From Rhynchopus sp. YZ270_cl-10 (taxonomy: Eukaryota > Euglenozoa > Diplonemea > Diplonemida > Diplonemidae), in NCBI GenBank assembly GCA_964035575.1, contig OZ037909.1, positions 434,001-498,000 on the forward strand: a stretch of 64,000 bases of DNA. Direction: 5' to 3'. Both the position numbers and the translations under genes were made by a program. This document shows positions 51,501 through 62,151 of this stretch, in pieces. The notes below the pieces were generated by a model. That model had not been told where the DNA came from. It did not search any database and worked only from the letters and a program-made list of their open reading frames with translations. Each line of letters begins with the position of its first letter. The stretch's first letter is position 1.

Positions 51501-53452
51501 CTCCCCCCTCTGTTCGTCCCCCCTTGCGGAGACTCCATCAGATCCGCAATGCCAAGAGACTCCGACAGCTTGCGTGTCAGCTCCGGCGGCTTCCCCATAT
51601 TCCCCATATTCCTAGAATTCGTTTTCTTCCCCATCCCCTGGGTGTGCCCGGACCCATCCTGCTCGTTCTCCTCTGATTGAATTTGCTGTGGTAATATCGG
51701 CAGTGCCGGTGAAGTAGGTGCGGACAGTACGGGTTGCGTCGGATGTGTTGCGGTGTTGGTCGAAAGGGAAGGCGCGTCTTCTAGGCGGTGCAGATCCCCT
51801 TCTTTGTACATCGAGACGTAGGAACGCAGAGGAGGGAGGAAAGGGACCTCCGCAACAGGCTCGACGTTGTCCTGCGTGACGTCCATGACCTGGTCTTCAT
51901 AGTGTGTCATGTCAATGTTGTCGTCTTCATAGTCGTTTTCGTTCTGCAGCATGACCAGGCTGTCTGCCACCTCAAGCTCAGATTCGCCACGCGAGATGCG
52001 GTTATGGGGATGATACTTTGTGTCAGGCGCCATCTGCACAGTCTTCTTCTTTTTGTCGCCCCCGCCCTTCCCCGAAAGAATCGAATGCGTGGTAGGGTTC
52101 AGGATGATGTCACCTTTAATTTCTATCGAATCGTCGCTGGAGATCTCAGAATTCTGCTGCAGCGGCGGCGACGTTTCTTGGGTCTCCGTTTGGTTCTTCA
52201 TCTGCAGCAGCGAGCCACGCTTTGTCAGACTCAACGACATGGAGGCGCGCACAACGTTTTCATTGCCCTCAGAAATGAGGGTCGAAGAGTGCAACGCTGC
52301 CTCAGGAACGAATGAAACGATGCTTAGCACATGAGATACCACCTTGCAGTATGTATCCTGCAGCTCGGCAACCGCGGTGAACCGCGACCTCGTGGAGCGA
52401 AATAAGTTCTGCGGGCCTATCTTCTCATCGATAACCAGATCTGCTGCGTGGTCGCCAATCTCAAACAGCGCATTGGAGATTTGATAGAGGGGCAGGCAAT
52501 ACAGCGCAATCGTCACAACCGTACAGAGCAGCACAATGAGCGTTGTGTTGAGGGGTGTGATGAAGGGGGTGTCGCTCTTGACAGAGGCAGTCACACCGAT
52601 GGGGAGGTGCTTATAGAGGGACACCTGGAAGACTGTTGTGTATCCGTCACCTTGCACTATAGCACGACGGAGGTCAAAAATGACTGGACAGTATCCGTTG
52701 CAGAGGTACCGCTCCTGTTCTCTGTTGTCGGCAGTGCGGCTGTGCAGCTCGTCGGTGTGCACACCGAGTGCAGTGGATACGGCAGTGGGCAGACGGAACA
52801 ACGCAGTGTTCTGTGGAAGCAACGCTTCTGGAGAATAAACGCTCCGTGTTTGCGGCACCACCTCCAACAACAGCCCCGCAGTGAACAGAGACCGCGGGTC
52901 GTACTGCACCAACGTCAGCTGGGTTTGCTCGATCATGATGACCTCTAGATTCGAATACCACACCACAGAGCTGACAGACCTGTTGCTTGCGTACTGTGCC
53001 CATCGTGGGAGAAATGAGAGGGGGCGTCCTCCGGGTTGGCTGACGAGACTTAAGTTTAGTCCTCGCTCGCGTTTTTCGCAGCGAGAAGCGTGGCCGACAG
53101 TTGTGGGGTCGGGTGCGTTGTTGCGGAGGATGATGCGCTCAACGGATTGTATTGATCCGAGACTGTCTTGGGCGTCTGTGAAGAAGTTACATTCGATCTC
53201 CCGTGCAGAATGAGTAGGGTGATGGGGGCTGTGCTGTGCATGTCGTCGTTCTGCCCGCCACAGCTTCTGCTCTGCACGCTGTAACACCCTCTCCGCTGCA
53301 GCATGCACCCGCGACACCAACTGAAACGCTACACTCTCCTCCACCCGCACCCCCTCCTCCTTCAAGTACCCTTCACTTGAAAACCATAAAATACTCGGTG
53401 CACACAATAACACCAAAACAGTCGCGCTATAGTAATGTACTGGGGCTTTCAT
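48523..53452 (-). CDS. Receptor-like Ser/Thr kinase: sensor, cyclase-homology, kinase, PP2C-like
   Basis: Exons are 53452-49678, 49630-49540 and 49480-48523 (phases 1 and 2), for 1,607 residues. Order: transmembrane segment 1 (about 7-23); extracellular region of about 270 residues with N-glycosylation sites; transmembrane segment 2 (about 300-325, LIVLLCTVVTIALYCLPL) with a HAMP-like linker; long disordered part; a class III cyclase-homology domain (about 667-820: ATVMICELEVFMSN ... VVGGETLSIAHDMLN ... IYELIEP) that lacks obvious metal-binding Asp; a TPR-like helix pair (FAASVARYRDFLCCHPSDY); STE-type kinase from about 1012 with LGEGAFGEV, AMKILK, HRDVKPDN, DFGTS and GTPLYMAPE, all intact; and a C-terminal domain (about 1290-1607) resembling a degenerate PP2C phosphatase (GDLFVVMASLFVWNKLGEEH). 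It is likely a plasma-membrane sensor kinase acting as a MAP3K. Confidence 0.88.
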
Positions 53453-53912
53453 TAGAACTCAAAAGAAAAAAAGAAAAAAAGACCGTTAGCAGGTCAGAGA
53501 AAAGAGAAGAAGAGGGGGGCAAACGCTAAGAGAGATCGAACACTGTCTTGCAAGGTATCATTTTGAAAAAAAGGGGAAAAAATAAAAGGGGGTTTTGGTG
53601 GTAAGCCAAAGGAGGGGAGAAAGGGTGCAGTGTGTTTCTGTGAAGATGATGATTGCGAAGAGATTGGGGGGGAGTGAAGTGTAAAAAAACAACAAATCCG
53701 AGTTTTCTTTTTTAGGCAAAAATGAAAATCAGCGTCAAAAAAGAGAGAAAAAAAACACAACAAAAAACCCAGCTCGTGAGAGCTTTGGTTTATTGTATCG
53801 ACAAAAAAAAAAGTAGTGCAAACGCCTCTGGGACGGGCACTGAAACAAAAAAAAAAAAAATCATCATTCGATATTCTTTCAAATCCACATAATAACGTTA
53901 TATTATTCCACC

Positions 53913-56900
53913 TCACCCCGTGAAGGGGTCCACTGGCGAGAGGAGCCCGGTATGGGTCATTTTGAATATTTCGCAGAGCGACGCTTCATCATTTGCGCCC
54001 ATGAGGGGTGTGGCACCTGAGTCACCTTCCAGGTGCACCCAGAGTGCTTTGTTGCGAACACCGATCACAAGCGCCTTGCGTGTATCTGAGCCTTTGCTGA
54101 TGGCTACGACCTCGCCGTGGGTTACTCCAAAGGGGAAGGTGGAAAGGGCAGAACGGTCGAACAGCGCGATGTTGTTTGCTGTAGTGTGGTAGCGGAAAGG
54201 GTGCTCATCGAACTTCGACTGCTTCAAGGGAAAGCGCGCGACGGCTACGGTCTCACCTTGTGGCTGCAGGAGATGTAGGTCGCATGAAGGAACTATCGTT
54301 GCACCCTGGTCACCTTCAAGATGTGTCCAAACTGCGTGTCGTGCGGTGCCTACTACGAAACCTTTTCGTCCGTTCGCATGCTCAATGACACATCCGTGAT
54401 GTAAATGAGGTGCACCCAATTCAGCAAAACCACGTCCCGTCTCGAACAGAAGAGGTGCCCACTTCCCTGCCTTACGCACCTCCTTTGCCGGAGAAGGAAG
54501 TTGCCCATCCGAAGTGACCCGCCCCAAATAGCTTATTACCCCCTCAGAGTCTGTCGCCACCTCCTCCACCGACGTCATATAGAGCAGGGAGAGAAGGAAC
54601 TCTTCTCGGATGTTGCTGCCACTGAAGAACACTGCGCCGGCACGGTCGGAATAGCTGTACCAGAGGGCCTTGCCGTGGACGCCTATGATGGTGATCGTGA
54701 AGGGGACCAACGATGGATGCGCTGCAGCGACTGGGATGAGAAGGGGTGGGGTGACACCGCATGCGTAGCGCTCTCCGTGCCGCACACCGAATCGTTCGCA
54801 GCTTTCTGCAGAGATGTCGAACATTGCAAGATTTGTGTCCCAAAGGGGAAACAAAAAGGGATCGGCTGCACGAGGTTTGATGGAACACGAGACATCCTCG
54901 ACTGTGAGTTTGTGTTCCGCGCAGATTCCTTCAATGGTAGACCCCGCAAACGGAGCGGCAGTGGAATAGCCAGAAAGAAAATCATAACGCCAAAGACGTC
55001 CTTGGTAAACACCAAGCACCATGGCGCTGGTTCCCGCGAGGTCGCCTCGGTTGTATTTCACGACCCATCCTGCAGAGAGCTCCCACGGCTTCATCGCCGC
55101 CTCGCTTGTATCTAGGTACAGCATATCACCGTTGCGGAGAACGTATTTGCAACGATCTGTGAGACTGAACAAATCTTTTGTTAACGGCGGAGGTTGTGTC
55201 GCTGTTGTATCGCCTGCAAGCGGTGCATAAAAGAGAGGCTGCGTTGCGACCGCCGCAGTCTGCATTGCAGTCTGCCGAGCTTGAGTTCCATTCGCATTTA
55301 ACAATGTATTACCTACCCCCAATGGGGGCACCGTTGCCAACCCCGCAATATTTACGTCTGAACTGTTAAACCCTGGAGTCCGCTTTAAAAACCGGAAATG
55401 ATGTGTCCCAACCTGGATCTCTGGTGCAAAAGCGGAGTCCCCACTATGGGTACTCTCAGTCTCAGATTCGACAACCGACTCAGCATCAATAAAGTCAACT
55501 GCTGGTGAGGTCGGCGATATAGGCAGCTCCTCCGAATGGTACCCCTGCAGTGATGACAGCCATTGGATCCGCTCGGAAATCGACCGAATCGAGGTGCGCG
55601 GCTTCTTCATCAACTTCATCCGCCCTTCCTGCTCTTCCTGCCGCTTCTTTATGACCTGCTGTGCACTGACCTTCCCCAACACAGTACTCGGCTTCAACAC
55701 TGTCTTCTGCGCTTTACTCTGAAACGCCATTGCCAACGACCGAATATCTTCATGGTTCTGTACACGCATCAACCGCTTTGCATCTACCTCCTTAAGACGT
55801 ATCTTCTTAAGTCTCTGGAGCTGTGCTGTCTTTCGGGTGGCCATTTCAACAAAACCTCCTTGCATAAGAGAATGCCTCGGCTTCCAGTGTGCGTTGTTCA
55901 GGAAAGAGTCGAAATGGGCTTCAAGAGAGACCGCAGAGTCTTTGTACTGACAGAAGCTGTGGTAGTCTGCGACAGAGGGGATGGGGAGGTTGGAGGACTC
56001 TGCTTTTTGCACTGCAGCGAGACGGCGAAGCGCGTCTGCTTCGGTTTCGTTGAGTTGCAGGTCTAGCCCGGAACGGCGGAGGGTGATCTCAAGGGCACGA
56101 CGTAGTTCTGTGGTTTCGAATCCTGCGAAAAGACGTGCCACTGCTACCATATCCTCCCGCTTTACCAGACGGAGATGTGGGTTGATATCGGCCTCGGACA
56201 CCTTCGCCCATATATGCTCCTCTACATCCTTCTCCTCCGCCTTCGCTGCCACCACGTCTCTCTTCTGCAAGAGGGCCCGCCTTTGGAGCTCTTTGATGGG
56301 AGTCACCTCCCGCCGCTCTTCTCTCGCAATCAACGCCAGCTTCGCAACGCCTTCCGGCGAGACGGCAGACGCACCATCTGAATCATCGAAGGTGACATAC
56401 AGCATCCCCCCTGCCGCCCCGATCACCGTTCCACTGTGTCCTTCTCTCCTCCAGGTATATTCTTGGGTGGCCCCGTAGAGGCCTGAAGTGACGTCGCCGT
56501 AGATAGGATGGCAGGTTGTGAGGGGTTGGCGGCCGTTGCAGCGTTCGTCGGTGGGGTGCAGAGGGATGGCATCGTCTTCGGATTCGGGGTGGATTAGTAC
56601 CCGCGCAACAGAGGATGTGTAGCAGCCTGTTGCATCCTCCACACGATCACCCTGGACCAGCCCTGAACCATATACAGAGAGCGCAGCGGCTGAACTATCC
56701 AAACCAATCAGTTCGTAGTCGCTTGAAATATAAGAGAAGATATCACCAATTTGCGCAGGGTCATCTGACGTCAAATCCACCGCAGTCCCTTGGGTTACAG
56801 AAGTATGCCCAGATCGCAGTGGGTCATGAAACGGTACCACCCCTACAAGCGCTCGAACCTGCAATAAAAAGGCTCGTTGTAGTGCTACCGCTGTGCTTCC

Positions 56901-59900
56901 TTGAAGAGGCTCGGCATGGAGATTTCCTGTGCGTCGTACCCAAACTTCGTCTCGATAGACTCCAATGATGACAGCAACGTATGCAGGCGCACAGCGTGGG
57001 CCAATAAGCATTTCCTGCCCATGATAAAGGTTGAACCGAGAGAGCACGTCAAAGCTGATGTCAAAGGAGAGCACGCTCCCGAAGAAGGAGAGGTATTGGA
57101 AAGGGGTGGTGGCGGGGACGTCCGTGAAGGGGGAGAGGAGGTGGCGTGGCGTGGGGGCTGAGGCCTCGCCGACGACGACCATGACGTCAGCGGTGTAGGG
57201 GGTCGCGACGAGGGTGCATCCGAGGAGGGGGACGCTGCCTTCGTATCCATCCACAACACCCCAGATGCATGGACACCGTGTCTCAGGGCACACTGCCACC
57301 CCTGTCAACACAACCGTACGCAGCAGCCACCGCCCCTTAACTATTCGCATGACCTGCCCCACAGCAGAACCCCCATGTGCACGCATTACACTGGTTGTTA
57401 CATCAACAGTCATCTTCCGACCAACCCAATCCAAAATGCAGGTTTGTGAAAGATGTTGTTGAGGAGCGTTGAGGCGTTCAGCAGTATTCAAGCTGTGCAT
57501 GCTGACACCCAATGAGAGTGCGGGCTTCTCCTCTGTTTTAAAAAACCCGACAATCCCTGTGACGCTGAAGGACAACACCTTGCGAAGGTCTGAATGCGCG
57601 GGGAGGGCAACTGCGAAGGTCTTTTTGCTGGCATCAAACTTAAAGCTGACTTCATGAGCACGCACATATTGGACCACCGCAGTGGCACCGGAGTGGGGGC
57701 CGTCTGTGATGACAACACGCTGTCGGGGGTACAGCCCTGCTTTAGATGCCGCAGCGGGGTTCGATTCTGTACCATCCATGAGTCGGTCGAACTGCGTATT
57801 GATCGCACGACGTCCCACAATAAGACGCCCTTCCAACGCTGTGTCGTCGACTGCAAAGGCAAGCCCCGTGGTGCTGTCAACAAAGGAAAGCTGCCCAGAG
57901 GCTTCCCCGAGCACTGCGGCAAGACGTCCCTGGTGGTCCCCCTCCGCCACAAAGAGAATCAGGTCACCGTGGGAGACGCCATAGCTAGAAAGCGCATAGC
58001 GGCCACTGGCGTAGTTAAGAAGGCATCCTGTGGAGTCGGGGTATTTCACAAAATTTGCATCGTTCTTCCGTTGCGACAGAGGTGTCGAGGAGGGCAGCAA
58101 CGCGACCTGATGCGTGCTTGTCCGTTGCACCAAAGGGTGCTTCGTCTGTCTCTCCTGCGCACTCCGCAGCTGCGCTTGATACTCTCCTGACAAAATCAAT
58201 GTTTTCAGCAGCGTTCTCGGAACATCCTCAATGACCCGCAACTGATACCGTTCTAAGAGTTGCTCTTGGGTCTTTGCATGGAATGCGACGGCGCCGTCTG
58301 TAGCAGAGTTGGCACGCCACAACCAACCAGAACGCTCCCCGATGATGATGCCTTCGTATGTCGTGACGTCCTTCGCAAGCGACACAGTATAGGAGCGGGA
58401 GTGCATCGAGAAGGAGAGACTGTTGCACTCATTCAACTCCATCGACTCTGAGATGTACTCCGTTGCAGGCGTCGTAGGCGGCCAGGAGTACTCGATATGC
58501 TGCCCCGCAGTGAGCCCCCATTTGCTTAAAAGATGCTCACTACGAACGTCGAAGCCCACGATGGCACCGTTCTGCAGCTTTTGGAATTTGATAGTGTCAA
58601 TGAGATGCTCGTTTTCAAACCGACGTGCCTGCGCACTGAGAAGCATCTTCTGGTGTGCCTTCTGTTTGATGCGTTCCAGTTGTATAGCTTCTTCCTTGAG
58701 AATCTGTTCCTTTCGTTTTTGTTTCCAAGCGAGAACGCAAGGGTCGGTTGTGTTGGGGTACACCTCGTCGATGAAGGAGAGCGCTTCGTCGATCTGGTCT
58801 GCGAGAGGAACTGTATCTTCTGCAATGTCTAGTGTGGCACGCAGCATTGCAAAGATCTGCGCCGACACAGCCTGCACCTCGCCCTCCTGGTGGGATGGTT
58901 TCGGAACTGCAGGGAGCTTTATCACCGGCATCGCAAAATCGATTTTGAGTCCTTTCGTGAAGTATCGTGTTTCAACAAAGCGGTTGATCTCCACCCCACT
59001 CCGTTCCACCCGCAGTCCGGTAACCAAAAGGAGTTTGTTGTAGAGTCCTTCCTTGCTGATGTCGTATAGCGAAAAATGGTATTTTTCGATGTTGGCTCCC
59101 TGCGCTTTGCCGAATTTTTCTTCGAGCTTTGGAACTATGAAGTCGAAGAAGAAGAGATTTCGTTGGTCGGTAGCTTCGAATGAGCCTTCGTCTCCGAAAA
59201 GGATTTCAAGGATTTCTACTACAGCACTGCCGCCCCCAATGCGGAAGGCCGCGTTAATCATATCCTTTACACACCGCAGCACCATTTCCGTGCGAAGCGC
59301 TGCCACTATCCCCTCCAAATGAACAATAAAATTCGTTGCCTTTGGCACCCATTCCATCCCAGGACCAGGGTCTTTCTTATCAAAGTACTCCAGAGGCACC
59401 ACATTCGCTGCCTTAATTCGACGCAAACGGTACATCAAATATTGATACGCAAGACCAAGGTATCTCATGTTGACACCACGCGCATGGAACATCCGGCTTA
59501 ATTTGCAGCTATTATTTTCACAGTGTTCTCCGGGAAGCAGCAGGGCGAGAACGGAAAACGCGGCGTTCGGGTTTGCATGGTAGGACAGCACTATGAGGTC
59601 GTTGAGAAGGTGGTTTATCATCGCGGATAACATAACATCTGTCATCAATGCTGTCTCGGTGTCGTGCTCCTCCCTCCGTGATCCCCCAAAAGGACTATAC
59701 GAATCAGAACTCAACCTTAACTGCCCTCCCAAACGGTTTGTAGACATAGCCAATAGCTCTCTTCGCAAATGCCGGAAGAGATACCCCTGCGGGATCAGTG
59801 CATAGTCGTTGGGCACCGAAGGGAACAATCGGGAAACCCCTGACGTAAGGTACAGTCGGTTATCTATTAGAGATTTATGCAGTTTCAACCCGCGAGGTCC

Positions 59901-61379
59901 CGGAATGAAGAGTCGTGTATTGTGGTGTGTTTGGCGGCCCTCAAGGGAGAGAGATTCCGGATATGTTTCGTCACATCCAAGCTCCGCCCGCTCCTTCTTT
60001 TTGACTACCTGGTACATTGTTAAGGAGGCGTCTGGTTCGTAGGATGGCTCGTCTGAATCGGAGGATTCTTGTTGTTCTGTTGCTTCGCCGGAGCAGTGGC
60101 TCCAGTGGGGGCGGAGGTTCAGCTTCTCGCAGATTCCACTGAGGAGTTTGTGGACAACAAATTGTTTTGAATGCACCAAAGGAAGAATTGGTCGTACAAA
60201 GACACGATGTCCCAGATAGGTGATCGTGCAGTAAGGGTAGAGCCCTAGGCCCTTTGTGGAGGATGCGAAGATTGCGTCGAGGTTGCGGTGTTTGTGGGAA
60301 ACTGTTTTCATGGCAGCCTCGTGGGTGCTGAAGAGCTTGAGGCGTTCTGTGCAGGATGCGAAGGAGAGGCAGAGGCCTTCGATCTCTAGACATCCAGAGG
60401 GTGCGTTGAATTTACGGTGTCTGCAGTTTGCCTCGCGCGCCTTGCCCTTTTTGTGCATTGGGGAGTTATCGTTGTATAGATTCGCCTTATCCACTCTGTT
60501 GGGCTTCTTCTGTGGAGCTTCCTCCTGCTGTGGTTGGAACATATCGCTGTGTAGGTCAAACTCTTTCCGCTCAGGGTGAAATGTTTTTCGGATAGTTGGA
60601 AACGCATCGTGCTCAGGAATCATCGATGAACGAATGATATTCGGCCCATCATCGCACGCAGAGAGCTCAAAGTTCGGCGACGCAGCCTCGACAATCGCAT
60701 CCATCTCACCGCTTGAACCCCCCTTATCGCGTGCAGGGGTCTTATTCCGCACGCAATGCACAACAACGTCGACAGCTGCCTCCACAAAGTCGTTCAGAAC
60801 CTTCTGCAATGCCGCTACACGTTGTTCCCTTTCTGGCAATGTTTGGGATGGTTGAGAGGCGGCGGTGTGCCAGCGAGTCACCCAGGTGCTTATGACTTTG
60901 TTTTTGTCGCGTTTAACGCTGTTCGGGAGAGAGGCGAAGCCTGCGTACTCTCGGGTGTGTTTTGCGCTGGGGTAGCCTTCGATAGGATAGGCGCCTGAGT
61001 CGATGCAGGTCTGTGAGAGTTGGGGTGCGTTCTCTAAAGGTGGGGATGGCTGTAGTGGTGGGCACCCGGGTGCGATGACAACGGGGCGGCCGCAGGTCTT
61101 GCTGTTCGCGACAAAGCGTTCGTCCAGCTCCTTCTTCCCAACAACCTTCACCTCGCGCACCTCCTTCAGCTTCGTGCAGCTCTGCTTCACAACACGCTTC
61201 AACCGCGGCCCGACAACCTGGTTCTCAAAACTCTCCAACGGCTTGACCATCTGGTCTCCAAACTCCTTCTTCACCTTCACCGAATATGGAACAGGCATGA
61301 CTGGTGCCACCAAGGGGACAGAGGTTTCCTCCATTGACACAACCTCCACATCCTTCCCCGTAGGGGGTAGCGCGACCAT
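53913..61379 (-). CDS. Giant CLU-type protein with about ten KOW/SH3-like modules
   Basis: A single intronless frame of 2,488 residues, the only large gene here without introns. Around residues 600-700 it has the CLU-type helical core with the signature FHARGVNMRYLGLAYQYL. Clustered-mitochondria proteins with this core bind mRNAs of mitochondrial proteins. Before it lie a low-complexity region and a folded part. From about residue 970 to the end come some ten modules of 60-100 residues with the theme FGVxHGExV...VIGVxxxxLWVHLEGDxGATPL, best seen in the last (FGVTHGEVVAISKG, VIGVRNKALWVHLEGD). They look like KOW/SH3-type beta-barrels. A helical block interrupts them at about 1690-1950 (KELQRRALLQKRDVVAAK). 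Comparable repeat proteins are, as I recall, known from kinetoplastids. The function is not assigned; RNA or ribosome binding is a guess. Confidence 0.8.
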   Translation of the reverse strand: MVALPPTGKDVEVVSMEETSVPLVAPVMPVPYSVKVKKEFGDQMVKPLESFENQVVGPRLKRVVKQSCTKLKEVREVKVVGKKELDERFVANSKTCGRPVVIAPGCPPLQPSPPLENAPQLSQTCIDSGAYPIEGYPSAKHTREYAGFASLPNSVKRDKNKVISTWVTRWHTAASQPSQTLPEREQRVAALQKVLNDFVEAAVDVVVHCVRNKTPARDKGGSSGEMDAIVEAASPNFELSACDDGPNIIRSSMIPEHDAFPTIRKTFHPERKEFDLHSDMFQPQQEEAPQKKPNRVDKANLYNDNSPMHKKGKAREANCRHRKFNAPSGCLEIEGLCLSFASCTERLKLFSTHEAAMKTVSHKHRNLDAIFASSTKGLGLYPYCTITYLGHRVFVRPILPLVHSKQFVVHKLLSGICEKLNLRPHWSHCSGEATEQQESSDSDEPSYEPDASLTMYQVVKKKERAELGCDETYPESLSLEGRQTHHNTRLFIPGPRGLKLHKSLIDNRLYLTSGVSRLFPSVPNDYALIPQGYLFRHLRRELLAMSTNRLGGQLRLSSDSYSPFGGSRREEHDTETALMTDVMLSAMINHLLNDLIVLSYHANPNAAFSVLALLLPGEHCENNSCKLSRMFHARGVNMRYLGLAYQYLMYRLRRIKAANVVPLEYFDKKDPGPGMEWVPKATNFIVHLEGIVAALRTEMVLRCVKDMINAAFRIGGGSAVVEILEILFGDEGSFEATDQRNLFFFDFIVPKLEEKFGKAQGANIEKYHFSLYDISKEGLYNKLLLVTGLRVERSGVEINRFVETRYFTKGLKIDFAMPVIKLPAVPKPSHQEGEVQAVSAQIFAMLRATLDIAEDTVPLADQIDEALSFIDEVYPNTTDPCVLAWKQKRKEQILKEEAIQLERIKQKAHQKMLLSAQARRFENEHLIDTIKFQKLQNGAIVGFDVRSEHLLSKWGLTAGQHIEYSWPPTTPATEYISESMELNECNSLSFSMHSRSYTVSLAKDVTTYEGIIIGERSGWLWRANSATDGAVAFHAKTQEQLLERYQLRVIEDVPRTLLKTLILSGEYQAQLRSAQERQTKHPLVQRTSTHQVALLPSSTPLSQRKNDANFVKYPDSTGCLLNYASGRYALSSYGVSHGDLILFVAEGDHQGRLAAVLGEASGQLSFVDSTTGLAFAVDDTALEGRLIVGRRAINTQFDRLMDGTESNPAAASKAGLYPRQRVVITDGPHSGATAVVQYVRAHEVSFKFDASKKTFAVALPAHSDLRKVLSFSVTGIVGFFKTEEKPALSLGVSMHSLNTAERLNAPQQHLSQTCILDWVGRKMTVDVTTSVMRAHGGSAVGQVMRIVKGRWLLRTVVLTGVAVCPETRCPCIWGVVDGYEGSVPLLGCTLVATPYTADVMVVVGEASAPTPRHLLSPFTDVPATTPFQYLSFFGSVLSFDISFDVLSRFNLYHGQEMLIGPRCAPAYVAVIIGVYRDEVWVRRTGNLHAEPLQGSTAVALQRAFLLQVRALVGVVPFHDPLRSGHTSVTQGTAVDLTSDDPAQIGDIFSYISSDYELIGLDSSAAALSVYGSGLVQGDRVEDATGCYTSSVARVLIHPESEDDAIPLHPTDERCNGRQPLTTCHPIYGDVTSGLYGATQEYTWRREGHSGTVIGAAGGMLYVTFDDSDGASAVSPEGVAKLALIAREERREVTPIKELQRRALLQKRDVVAAKAEEKDVEEHIWAKVSEADINPHLRLVKREDMVAVARLFAGFETTELRRALEITLRRSGLDLQLNETEADALRRLAAVQKAESSNLPIPSVADYHSFCQYKDSAVSLEAHFDSFLNNAHWKPRHSLMQGGFVEMATRKTAQLQRLKKIRLKEVDAKRLMRVQNHEDIRSLAMAFQSKAQKTVLKPSTVLGKVSAQQVIKKRQEEQEGRMKLMKKPRTSIRSISERIQWLSSLQGYHSEELPISPTSPAVDFIDAESVVESETESTHSGDSAFAPEIQVGTHHFRFLKRTPGFNSSDVNIAGLATVPPLGVGNTLLNANGTQARQTAMQTAAVATQPLFYAPLAGDTTATQPPPLTKDLFSLTDRCKYVLRNGDMLYLDTSEAAMKPWELSAGWVVKYNRGDLAGTSAMVLGVYQGRLWRYDFLSGYSTAAPFAGSTIEGICAEHKLTVEDVSCSIKPRAADPFLFPLWDTNLAMFDISAESCERFGVRHGERYACGVTPPLLIPVAAAHPSLVPFTITIIGVHGKALWYSYSDRAGAVFFSGSNIREEFLLSLLYMTSVEEVATDSEGVISYLGRVTSDGQLPSPAKEVRKAGKWAPLLFETGRGFAELGAPHLHHGCVIEHANGRKGFVVGTARHAVWTHLEGDQGATIVPSCDLHLLQPQGETVAVARFPLKQSKFDEHPFRYHTTANNIALFDRSALSTFPFGVTHGEVVAISKGSDTRKALVIGVRNKALWVHLEGDSGATPLMGANDEASLCEIFKMTHTGLLSPVDPFTG

Positions 61380-62151
61380 GGTGTGGAAACAGCAAGGAAG
61401 AGCGAAAGAGTATTACATTTGAATGTGGAAAGCTGTCTATAGGGAAAAGTGTGAGGGGGGGGAGGAGGAGGAGGTATGTAAGACATAAGTGGGATGTGAT
61501 TAGGAGAAAAAGGGGGGTTAAATGTTCACTATTTTTTTTGATCTGTTTTTGTGATATTTTTTTTCCCCTCTCTGTTTCATATTCGTTCTGGACCACCTTT
61601 TTTAATGTGTTGCTATCCCCCTATGGGTACTAGTGTAGCTGCCATACAGATGGCTTTCATGATCCAGAAAAACACTGACAATTTGAAGAATATTGGTACA
61701 ATGATTGGGTGTGCCAGAGTGTACACCCAATCAGGCAGTCCTACATCCATTTCGTGCTTGCATCTGAAAAAATGACAGATTTTTCTTGTTTTTTTGCATG
61801 GCAACAGGGGGACCAAGCAACCCAACAATATTACCCTATTTTGAGTATAAACAATGTTGAAAGTGTGTGGCCACTTTTCCAACCCTAGAAAAAGTGGGGC
61901 TGGGTGTTGGAAAAAAAAAAGTGGAGATTGCACAACTGTGGCAACCCAACCGAGGCAACTACACTACTCCAACAAATTTATCAAAAAAAATAAAAACGCC
62001 CCAAAAAAGACCCCTGACAAACCAAAATGTTCTTTAAAAAATACCGATCGGTTTAATTTTTCCCTTGATTGTTTTGTGATGTTGCACATTTTTATTTTTC
62101 CCAAAGCGGAAGAAAAATAATTCCCCCCCAAAAAAACCCCCCCACCCCACC
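61380..62151. other. Intergenic region with dispersed repeats
   Basis: It contains the second copy of the 33826 repeat (61920-61990) and the TCCTACATCCAT block (61738-61770) shared with 22990. No gene was recognised. Confidence 0.6.
61920..61990. repeat. Dispersed 80-base repeat, copy 2
   Basis: Same orientation as 33826-33905; both copies lie upstream of minus-strand genes. Confidence 0.7.
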
